A DNA stretch of 64,000 nucleotides from Sphingobacterium puteale (GTDB lineage Bacteria > Bacteroidota > Bacteroidia > Sphingobacteriales > Sphingobacteriaceae): assembly GCF_003627955.1 (NCBI RefSeq), contig NZ_RBWS01000024.1, positions 55,205 through 119,204 of the forward strand. The letters are read 5' to 3'. Position 1 is the stretch's first letter. The number at the start of each line of letters is the position of its first letter. Below, piece by piece: positions 54,302 to 61,784 of this stretch. Both the position numbers and the translations under genes were made by a program. Below the pieces are notes generated by a model. It worked only from the letters and a program-made list of their open reading frames with translations. It was not told the origin of the DNA and did no database searches.

Positions 54302-54941
54302 AACTGATCTTGTTGAAACGCTAAAGGCAAGTATAAAAGAAATTTTTCATCGTTCAAGAGTAAAAATCTTTGAAGAAGTATCCTTGGGTTATGGAATCGC
54401 TGATATTGTCGTTAGTGAGATTTGTTTAGATTTTAACAAATCAAAAGAGTTAAAATCTTTGGACATCCATGATATAAATGTATTTGTTATCATACAAGAA
54501 TCTGGCACTATATCTTTATCTGATGTTATAGAGCTCACCAGATGTAATAGAAGAATTATCCTCAGGTCAATTTCGAACCTTATCAACCATGGTTACATCG
54601 AAGAGCAAAATGGTGTTTTCCAAATGTCACGTAATTATGAATTGAGCTTTGTTAAAAATTTCGCAATTGAAGCTAAGCTCAAGGATTGGAAAAGAGCCCT
54701 TAAGCAAGCTTATCGATACAAATGGTTTGCTGAGTACTCCTTTGTCGTACTTGATGAATATTATTCAAAACCAGCGTTAAGGAATATAGCTATTTTTGAA
54801 AAATATAATGTGGGACTAGCATCTGTTTCAGTCGATGGAAAGTTGACAAGACATTTTAATCCTACCCCACAGCCGCCTTTAGATCTAAAAATGCAGATGC
54901 TATTCTCAGAAAAGATCAAATTCTACGAACTCGCCAAATAA
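54285..54941 (+). CDS. PD-(D/E)XK-nuclease-like protein with an internal winged helix
   Basis: A 218-residue protein. Asp40 in LGYGIADIVVSE, Glu129-Ala-Lys131 in NFAIEAKLKDWKRALKQA and Gln141 match the D...ExK...Q pattern of PD-(D/E)XK nucleases. Between the two halves lies a winged-helix-like segment (about 65-118, IIQESGTISLSDVIELTRCN, then RSISNLINHGYIEEQNGVF). The family is not named with certainty; it could be a DNA-cleaving effector or a DNA-binding regulator that lost activity. It overlaps the PP2C gene by 17 bases and meets the 386-residue gene tail-to-tail with a 19-base overlap. Confidence 0.6.
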   Translation: MKFQAETDLVETLKASIKEIFHRSRVKIFEEVSLGYGIADIVVSEICLDFNKSKELKSLDIHDINVFVIIQESGTISLSDVIELTRCNRRIILRSISNLINHGYIEEQNGVFQMSRNYELSFVKNFAIEAKLKDWKRALKQAYRYKWFAEYSFVVLDEYYSKPALRNIAIFEKYNVGLASVSVDGKLTRHFNPTPQPPLDLKMQMLFSEKIKFYELAK

Positions 54942-56083
54942 CTTTTCCAAATATTAAGATGATAATTTCCACTTTCATTATCAAGATAAACATAATTATT
55001 TTCTAACTCATTGTAAGTATCAATTGCACTTTGAACGAGAGTTTGCACATATTTTTTCCTTTCAGACAAATCAGCTTTTGCCGAAATAGCGTGCAATAGT
55101 CTATTTATTGATAATAAATAATTTTTATTAACGTCCGGTTTATGAATATTCCAATCGTATCCTCTACGAAGAATAATATCACTAAAAATATTTCTTTCAT
55201 TTTTGATTCTATCCAGCTGCCCCAAATCCCTTAAACTAGTAAGATCATTTGCTTTGACCATATTCAATAACTTTTCGGAAAAGTAATATCCTTTTGAGCC
55301 TCCACCACTTTGGTCTTCAGTAAAACGGACAATATCAAATTTTCGCAAGTTCTCATATGTGCCAATTGTAACATAGTCAATATCAGTTTGAGCCAAAATA
55401 ACAATTGCATCCCAATTTGCATACGCGTAGATAGTTTCGAACTGCTGAATTTTTAAGGTTTTAAAAACATTTGAGAGATTCCTTAGTATCTTGATATCTG
55501 TTGTTAACTTTTTGCGTGTTTCGGGCTTATTTTCGCAGGTCACAAAATATCCATCAAAACAGATATCCATATCTGTACAACAAAAGAGAATTTCTTCAAC
55601 TTTAGCCTTGTCAATAATAATATGATTTGCAAAAGCTAATGTCATAAAATACTTTCTGCCATCCAATTTATTCTTTGCAACATGGTGATTAATATTTTTT
55701 ATCGTCGATACAATATCTGACACCTCTTCATTTTCATAAAAATGAGGAATTATGATATTTTTAAAACCTTTATCTTCTTGATACTTTATTGCTTGTTTCA
55801 AACAATTATCAAAATATATGCTTGTAACTTCCTCATCGCTGCAATTCGCAGGATGAAAGGGAAACTCTGAAAGACTTCCTTTTGTTATATCACCACTTGT
55901 TTTTTTTCCATAGAATTGCAAATCAATCATTGAAAAAGGTAATATAGGTAATAATCCTTTCTTAGTATCAAATCTAGCCCCATGAGTGAATGCTGTTATC
56001 AAAAAAAAATCCCCTATATCGTGTTGAAGATAACTTTCAACATTCCAGTTTGAATTGTGACCTAAAACATGTGTTACTTTCAT
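54923..56083 (-). CDS. Unknown 386-residue protein, coupled to the kinase
   Basis: A soluble protein with alternating beta strands and helices that reads like a TIM-barrel (for example FKNIIIPHFY, KYFMTLAFANHIII, MDICFDGYFVTCENK, ETIYAYANWDAIVILAQTD, and IDYVTIGTYENLRKFD). No known catalytic motif or family is recognised. Its ATG overlaps the stop of the kinase gene as ATGA, so the two are co-translated. This makes it the probable substrate, partner or effector of the kinase. Codon use is as AT-rich as its neighbours. Confidence 0.6.
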   Translation of the reverse strand: MKVTHVLGHNSNWNVESYLQHDIGDFFLITAFTHGARFDTKKGLLPILPFSMIDLQFYGKKTSGDITKGSLSEFPFHPANCSDEEVTSIYFDNCLKQAIKYQEDKGFKNIIIPHFYENEEVSDIVSTIKNINHHVAKNKLDGRKYFMTLAFANHIIIDKAKVEEILFCCTDMDICFDGYFVTCENKPETRKKLTTDIKILRNLSNVFKTLKIQQFETIYAYANWDAIVILAQTDIDYVTIGTYENLRKFDIVRFTEDQSGGGSKGYYFSEKLLNMVKANDLTSLRDLGQLDRIKNERNIFSDIILRRGYDWNIHKPDVNKNYLLSINRLLHAISAKADLSERKKYVQTLVQSAIDTYNELENNYVYLDNESGNYHLNIWKSYLASS

Positions 56084-56865
56084 ATACTAGTTAAATTTAA
56101 ATATGCCTCTATTTTTCTTGGCCTCTGTGAGGGATTTATATGAAACATTGCATTGCAAAAGTTATCAACTACAGTACTTCCAGTACTCACTTTTGCCAAA
56201 GGTTTTGTAAAAGATTCTGCTACTTCATCTCTCGATTCACCAAATGGCAGTCTTCCAACAAATAATCTATATGCTATTATCGCTAAACAAAAAAAATCTG
56301 TCCTATAAGAGATAAGCTCCTTTTTACCATGATATTGTTCTGGGCTAGCATACAACCATGAAAGCGGTTGAGTACCTGCGGCAGTAATTGTATCATCATC
56401 GAGAGCTCTAGCTATTCCAAAATCTAAAACAACAGGAAGTCCACTGCTACAAATTCGAATGTTGTGAGGCTTCAAGTCTCTATGTACGTATCTATCCAAC
56501 CATATGGGCTGAAGGATGATTCCAACACGATACATCAGATCTAGTACTTTTTTCTCATCTCCGACAAATTGGTCAATTAATTCAGATAAATCATGACCTT
56601 CAATATATTCTTCTAATATAACTGTGTCGCCATTATATTCCTCTTTTCGGATTAGTGAAGGTATCCCAATATGGGTAGCATATTTTTCAGAAATCTTTAT
56701 TTCACGTTCAAGCCTTTCATCAACAGTCTTAATTATTTTCAGCGCAATTTTTTTCCCTTCAATATCCACAATAAATACCGTCTTCTGTCCGCCAGGTGCA
56801 GCTTGAAGATAATTATCGATTTTAAAATACTCTAAAAAGCTATCACTAAGAGCAATTGATCTCAT
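56080..56865 (-). CDS. Eukaryotic-like Ser/Thr protein kinase
   Basis: A 261-residue single-domain kinase. Visible motifs are the Gly-loop (AAPGGQKTVF), the ATP-binding Lys in KKIALKIIK, catalytic loop YVHRDLKPHNI, VVLDFGIARA for metal binding, a YASPEQ motif in place of APE, and YRTDFFCLAIIAYRLFVGRLPF. It has no TM helix or sensor domain. The frame opens three codons earlier with GTG, but the ATG at 56865 is used. It ends in an ATGA overlap with the 386-residue gene. With the nearby PP2C enzyme it would form a reversible signalling pair of the type seen in bacterial anti-phage systems. Confidence 0.9.
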   Translation of the reverse strand: MRSIALSDSFLEYFKIDNYLQAAPGGQKTVFIVDIEGKKIALKIIKTVDERLEREIKISEKYATHIGIPSLIRKEEYNGDTVILEEYIEGHDLSELIDQFVGDEKKVLDLMYRVGIILQPIWLDRYVHRDLKPHNIRICSSGLPVVLDFGIARALDDDTITAAGTQPLSWLYASPEQYHGKKELISYRTDFFCLAIIAYRLFVGRLPFGESRDEVAESFTKPLAKVSTGSTVVDNFCNAMFHINPSQRPRKIEAYLNLTSI

Positions 56866-57268
56866 ACAAAACACTTAATTATAAATAAACCATTAATTAC
56901 CGTATCGTGAATGTCCTTAGGTTATACTTCAGAATTGACGATTTCGTCGCTCTTCAATTTGCTACAATTTTTGGCTATAATACAAATATTATTATTCCCA
57001 CTTAAAATTCCAAGTAATTAAAAAAGAAAATACTGTGGAAGTAAAACTTGATGATACAATACAAATATAAATTGACTCTAGCTCTCATTTACTATACCTA
57101 AGCAATATACAATCTGGACACCTCCAAAAAAGAACACCATAAATTATAGGCTACGTTGACGAGTTACTAGTTTTAAGTCAGAAGAAAAATATCAAAAATT
57201 TGAGTATATTTAGGCCTTCCGCAATTTTTGTGTGCAAGCAGTCCGAGCCTAGATTATTTAAAATAAAA
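56866..57268. other. 403-base AT-rich gap
   Basis: This gap separates the kinase operon from the HNH-TPR gene, both on the minus strand. It is very AT-rich and should hold the kinase promoter near 56870-56950. Apart from a short GACG/CGTC hairpin near 56940, I see no repeat, RNA gene or reading frame. Confidence 0.4.
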
Positions 57269-59848
57269 TCAATTTAGTTTTGCAAAAAATATTTTAGATT
57301 TGCTTACATATTTGGTTTGAAGTAAAAAGAGGCTATCTCTAAAAGAAGTTAACATGTTACTCCAGATTTCAACTATATAAAAATTTCCAATAGTATTAGG
57401 AATATTAATTTTAGCTCCTTTTTGTTGCCCCAAAAGTATATCCCATAAAGCATCTCTTTTGTCTAATTTTAATCCATCGCTTATTTCATTATCAATATTT
57501 AAATAGTACTTGGATTCGATGCCTCCTTCGTCCTTTAAAATCACCATGGAATTATCGCTCACAGATGTCAAGAATATGACACTAACAAATTTTTCATACT
57601 GCAACCAAAGGTGTACAAAATAATCATGGACTTCAAAATTATCATAAAACATTACTCTAATTTTATATGCCAATTCAAAAGCTTCATTTTTATAGCCCAT
57701 GGATAATAGCAATCTGGATAAATCCAAAGCTTCCTCAACCCTAAAGTCGCTTAGGTTATTAATTGACAGAATACAGTTCTTAGATTTTTGATTTTCTTTT
57801 CTTTCATGATAAAAAAAGGCTCCATTTTTCCTAAAAAGGTCTGCTTCTGTTGTTTTCTCCCGCCCCATTCCGATTAACAGGATCCTTTCCGCTTCATTAT
57901 ATGAATTCAATTTGCAATAGGACCAAAATAGCAATTGAATACCGGCAAGGCTTTCTAATTTTAAGCCAACGACAGTTTTATAATCCTCCAATCTGTAATA
58001 ACATTCTGCCACGAGATCCTTTATCTGGGGGCTGAGCTTGAATTCACCTAATTTTTCAAAACTAGAAAGAGCAGAGCTATATTCTCCAAGCTGAAAATAT
58101 CCGTGACCGATTTGCATCGACAAAAAAGTTTCACTGTTTTTATCATACTCTTTACCTTCTGTTTGCTTCAGTGCCCAAAGCGCATCACTTCTATTCTTCT
58201 CGTGTATGTTTACCAAATAAAGCCCGATATATCCAAAAACGTAATTTGGAAATTCCTGAATAAGCTTTTCGCAGTATTTCCTAACTAAATGATATTCTTC
58301 AAGTGACAATAAGTTGCATACTAAATTATCAAGCACCAATGGTTTATATTTTATGGGCAATTTTCCATAAATATCTAACGTAATATCCTCCAGATTTTGT
58401 ATTTCTCCAAATAAACAAAGTAACCGGGCTTCACATATAAATGTTTGAAACTCTTCATCTGGCATCATAGTATTTGTCTTCCACTTTTGTAAAAGTCTTC
58501 GGCATTTAGATAAGCTATTTTGCTTTAAATAAATTAAAAAAAGCCCTTTAAATGTAAAATGTGATTTATCTAAATTCCATGCAGTTTCGAAATCTTCATC
58601 TCTCTCCTCCGCTCTTGATAAAGCTGTCAGACACAAAGCACGATTAAAGTAAATATTCGATAGAATTTTTGGAGCCTCTGAGTTATTAAATAGTTTAATT
58701 ATTCTTGAATAAAGATTAAATGCCTGCTCGATTTTCAACAATTCCCCTTCATTAAAATGATTAAGATGCAACTTCTCTATTGTCAATATACCTCCCACTA
58801 ATATTCCCGTGTAAGCTGAAATAATTTGCCATTCCTTATAATTATCGGAACGTAACTTCGCTTCTATCTCCCACATCAATTCTTGTGATGCAGAAATATT
58901 CCCTTCCTTATTAAAAAGATCTATCAATTTTATAATTATAAAATCTGATTTGATAAACTTGGGTGGGATCTTGTTTTTAATCTCTTCTGCGGATATCTTG
59001 TCTCTATTAATCAATAAAAATGCAGACCATAAATTTTCATTTCCGTCACCGATTTTTAAAGCTCTCTCAAAATAATGGTTAAATTTCTCTCCATCATCCA
59101 AAATAGCATAAGCCATACAGATATAGGACAGTGTATCTAAAGATTCGTACACAAGCCCCCCAATTTTCAAGAAATATAATGCTGCGCTCTTCTTTTCTCC
59201 TAAATCCAAATAGGTAACACCTATATTGGCCAGTAATTTAAACTTAACTTCCTCAGATAAAGTATTCCAGTCTTTACGTTCAAATTCAAGATAGAAATTG
59301 AGAGCAGCCATCAGCTTATTATCTTGCCTCAGTTTTAAACCTATTTTTAGATTTTCAGAATAAATACTGCTGTTATTAACAATGGGATTGACATTACTAT
59401 TCAAGTTAACATACTGGGTTAACTTATCTAACATTTCATGAGTTTGCCTATTTTGATCTATAATTGTTATAACACCGTCAAAAATTTTATCTATAATTTG
59501 GTCGACATGTTCATCTCCAACTGAATATACATTATTAATAAATTTTGATTCATGGCTCTTTTTCATACCTTGTAGAACCTCTACAGTGTACTTATCAATG
59601 TCATCAGTAACTTTATGATGTTCATGACACATAAATATTAAATTACTGGCTGATCGCCGTTCTTCGTCGGTTTGTTTTTCATTGTAACGCTCCCCTCCCT
59701 TTTCTGCTGCTTCGATATGGCACAACTGTGATATATATGTTCCCTCTGAATTAAAGAGTTTGTGATTACAGTCAGGAAACGCACATTCATTACCCGATAA
59801 AGCCAATAAGTATTTTATAGTCGATGTTGTTGGAGTTTTACGTGCCAT
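57269..59848 (-). CDS. HNH endonuclease fused to TPR repeats
   Basis: An 859-residue protein with an N-terminal HNH nuclease domain (about 1-90). Zinc ligands are Cys22 and Cys27 in NECAFPDCNHK together with Cys74 and a following His in IFMCHEHHKVTDD, and the catalytic His44 is in QLCHIEAAEKGG. Asn69 completes the HNH triad. A short coiled linker leads into about 650 residues of TPR-like helical repeats (for example KFKLLANIGVTYLDLGEKKS, and SMQIGHGYFQLGEYSSALSS). HNH nucleases attached to repeat scaffolds are typical of effectors in antiviral systems, where the repeats may sense a trigger. No NTPase is encoded beside it. Its system is not recognised. Confidence 0.8.
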   Translation of the reverse strand: MARKTPTTSTIKYLLALSGNECAFPDCNHKLFNSEGTYISQLCHIEAAEKGGERYNEKQTDEERRSASNLIFMCHEHHKVTDDIDKYTVEVLQGMKKSHESKFINNVYSVGDEHVDQIIDKIFDGVITIIDQNRQTHEMLDKLTQYVNLNSNVNPIVNNSSIYSENLKIGLKLRQDNKLMAALNFYLEFERKDWNTLSEEVKFKLLANIGVTYLDLGEKKSAALYFLKIGGLVYESLDTLSYICMAYAILDDGEKFNHYFERALKIGDGNENLWSAFLLINRDKISAEEIKNKIPPKFIKSDFIIIKLIDLFNKEGNISASQELMWEIEAKLRSDNYKEWQIISAYTGILVGGILTIEKLHLNHFNEGELLKIEQAFNLYSRIIKLFNNSEAPKILSNIYFNRALCLTALSRAEERDEDFETAWNLDKSHFTFKGLFLIYLKQNSLSKCRRLLQKWKTNTMMPDEEFQTFICEARLLCLFGEIQNLEDITLDIYGKLPIKYKPLVLDNLVCNLLSLEEYHLVRKYCEKLIQEFPNYVFGYIGLYLVNIHEKNRSDALWALKQTEGKEYDKNSETFLSMQIGHGYFQLGEYSSALSSFEKLGEFKLSPQIKDLVAECYYRLEDYKTVVGLKLESLAGIQLLFWSYCKLNSYNEAERILLIGMGREKTTEADLFRKNGAFFYHERKENQKSKNCILSINNLSDFRVEEALDLSRLLLSMGYKNEAFELAYKIRVMFYDNFEVHDYFVHLWLQYEKFVSVIFLTSVSDNSMVILKDEGGIESKYYLNIDNEISDGLKLDKRDALWDILLGQQKGAKINIPNTIGNFYIVEIWSNMLTSFRDSLFLLQTKYVSKSKIFFAKLN

Positions 59849-59936
59849 AATTAAATTAGCTACTAAACAAATCAGAGTTGGTTAAAAATTATAATAATAA
59901 ATGTAAGCCATTCCTATTGGAACGGCTTATTATTCG

Positions 59937-60566
59937 CTATCCTATCTCTTGCAATTCAATTTCGACTTTTGTAATAACTTCACTAGATCGCTTCAAAACG
60001 TATTGAATCCTTTCATCGGAATATGAAATAGTTTGGTAAGAATGATCAACTGTATTGTAAACAAATACCCGCACAGCAGAGAGACTAGTTGCTTTCATCT
60101 TCCTAGAGATCCAATATTGTTCAATAGGCAATCGCAAAGTACTGCCAAAGTCAAACTCCCTATCTGTCAAAACAACTCCGACAGGATTTCCATCTAAATC
60201 TTTAAATATTGCGCAGCTCTGTCCCCCAATCATATGCCCATCTTCCAATCTTAAATTAATCTCAGAGTAGTTGAGGATACAAGTGAGTCCTTCTTGTATT
60301 AGAAATGTATAAAAATTATGCAATACAACTTGGCATAATTCTCTCCTCCGACGATTTGCCTTATTGTCTTTAAAAGTATCTCGCAATCTTATCTCAAGAA
60401 GACGTTTTGCCTCATTATAATCAACAATACCTTTTGCAAGTGAAAAACATACTTCGTGTGTTACCTTATTAAAACCACCTTTAATAAAGTTGTTCTGTTT
60501 TAAGACCTGCGCCATTCCTTTCGGATCCGCTTGGGCAAAATCTAGTTGTCTACATGACAATCTCAT
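59937..60566 (-). CDS. Unknown 209-residue protein upstream of the HNH-TPR gene
   Basis: A soluble, basic N-terminal, mixed alpha/beta protein. The first 100 residues are helical (AKRLLEIRLRDTFKDNKANR, then RRRELCQVVLHNFYTFLIQE), and the second half is beta-rich (EINLRLEDGHMIGGQ, FKDLDGNPVGVVLTDREFDF). The second half could be a nuclease-like or ligand-binding fold, but no catalytic motif is certain. It lies 88 bases upstream of the HNH-TPR gene on the same strand, so the pair may form one operon and one function. Confidence 0.55.
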   Translation of the reverse strand: MRLSCRQLDFAQADPKGMAQVLKQNNFIKGGFNKVTHEVCFSLAKGIVDYNEAKRLLEIRLRDTFKDNKANRRRRELCQVVLHNFYTFLIQEGLTCILNYSEINLRLEDGHMIGGQSCAIFKDLDGNPVGVVLTDREFDFGSTLRLPIEQYWISRKMKATSLSAVRVFVYNTVDHSYQTISYSDERIQYVLKRSSEVITKVEIELQEIG

Positions 60567-61194
60567 TACAACCTCCTTTTATACAATATCCTACCATCAA
60601 ACTTGCTGCAATTCTGGCATGCAGACTCCTCCCATTTCCTCCAAAACCTTGTTTTGAAAGATCCGTTGTATTCTTTCGAATCATCTTTGAATAATATGAG
60701 TTAAGAGGCCACTAAACTCATCAAATTACGGGAGCCAAACCAATTGTCATTTTTCAAAATAAATTGTTACGAGTTAGCGTAAATATTTACATTTGAAAAA
60801 CCAAAATATGAAGACGGGCTTGGACCTGTCCCAAAGATTTTAAGCCACACTAGCACTGTGGCTTTTATCTTTCTACAACAAATATCAATGATTTTCTTGC
60901 GAAGCGCTAGTTTGACTTTTACACATTTTGAACAAAAGTTTGTCATAGGATGCGTTTACCGTGAGTTATTAAAATTAAATATCTGACATACTGATATTTA
61001 CGAATGTGGATAACTTTAAATTATAAAATATTACCTTATTTTTATGTACAAACAATTCAGTCATAAAATAATCATTTTTAACCATTTGAACTTTAAAAAA
61101 TCACTATTTGTTCCTACTTTTGCACCACTCTGGCAGATTAATATTTATACCTACCATAAGAACTCTAACTCCCGCTTTCTACACCTAGTTCTAA
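60567..61194. other. 628-base AT-rich gap
   Basis: The part near 60570-60700 should hold the promoter of the 209-residue gene. A terminator-like hairpin lies at 60842-60864. TACTTTTG at 61115-61122 matches the Bacteroidota -7 box on the plus strand, though its -33 partner (TTTG at 61085) is spaced too far. No gene is recognised; a 61-codon frame at 61044-61229 covers the box and looks fortuitous. Confidence 0.4.
60842..60864. terminator. Terminator-like hairpin
   Basis: AAGCCAC (60842-60848) pairs with GTGGCTT (60858-60864) over a 9-base loop, followed by TTATCTTT on the plus strand. No plus-strand gene precedes it now, so it may be left from a lost gene. Confidence 0.5.
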
Positions 61195-61398
61195 TCACCA
61201 ATCTTCTGTATGAATCAAATTATATGTAGCGCAACAACGATCATTTGATTGGATAATAACATCTTTAAAGGATGCGCCGAAACAATTAAGTTTTTTTGCG
61301 ATATACTCTTCTCTATTTTCAAGATACTCTCTTAATTTCCTTTCATTGCCTTGTAATTCCCTCGGAATATTAAAGGTGATTTGATATGTTTCAATCAT
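61195..61398 (-). CDS. Small hypothetical protein
   Basis: A 67-residue frame starts MIETYQITFNIPRELQGNER and continues KLREYLENREEYIAKKLNCF, with a CC pair and an acidic end TYNLIHTEDW. The charged, helical composition resembles a real small protein. No neighbour on the same strand is close. Family unknown; a chance frame is possible. Confidence 0.4.
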   Translation of the reverse strand: MIETYQITFNIPRELQGNERKLREYLENREEYIAKKLNCFGASFKDVIIQSNDRCCATYNLIHTEDW

Positions 61399-61582
61399 AT
61401 TTCAAAGTTCCTATTATGAAACTGATAGTGCAAAATATTGTGCTTTACGTTGCCTATAACGGTAACTTAAATTCATCCGAAAATGGCACGAAGCTAGATA
61501 TCATTGATTATAATTTACATGTTACGGGATACCATAAAAGATGCTCTTCATCTAATTGTATTTTAGATAAAAACATTTTAAT

Positions 61583-61729
61583 ATGGAAACAATTAAAGCA
61601 ATCAAACCGGGACCAAAACCTAAGAAACAAGATGGCACTCCCGACAGAAGACAACGGGTAACACCCGACACTAAACCCAAACATCCGGATCTGAAACCGC
61701 ACAAGCACAAGCCTGGGGATTCGAAGTAA
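61583..61729 (+). CDS. 48-residue basic Pro/Lys-rich protein
   Basis: This short frame starts METIKAIKPGPKPKKQDGTP and ends KPKHPDLKPHKHKPGDSK. It is nearly devoid of hydrophobic residues and very rich in Pro, Lys, Asp and His, so it is probably disordered and may bind nucleic acid or a cell-surface polymer. A strong terminator begins 2 bases after its stop, which supports a real transcript. It is convergent with the beta-helix gene. Similar short PGPKPK proteins occur in Bacteroidota, but no function is established. Confidence 0.6.
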   Translation: METIKAIKPGPKPKKQDGTPDRRQRVTPDTKPKHPDLKPHKHKPGDSK

Positions 61730-61730
61730 G

Positions 61731-61778
61731 AGAAATAGAGGCCACTTCATAACTGACTTAGGGGCGGTCTCTATTTCT
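61731..61778. terminator. Bidirectional terminator between convergent genes
   Basis: AGAAATAGAG (61731-61740) pairs with CTCTATTTCT (61769-61778), with T residues following on the plus strand (TTTTAC). It lies 7 bases from the stop codon of the beta-helix gene on the other strand. Confidence 0.8.
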
Positions 61779-61784
61779 TTTACT

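Noticed and set aside
61044..61229. 61-codon plus-strand frame
   Set aside because: It covers a promoter-like box and has no protein character.
61386..61661. 91-codon plus-strand frame
   Set aside because: It overlaps the better supported 48-residue gene in another frame.
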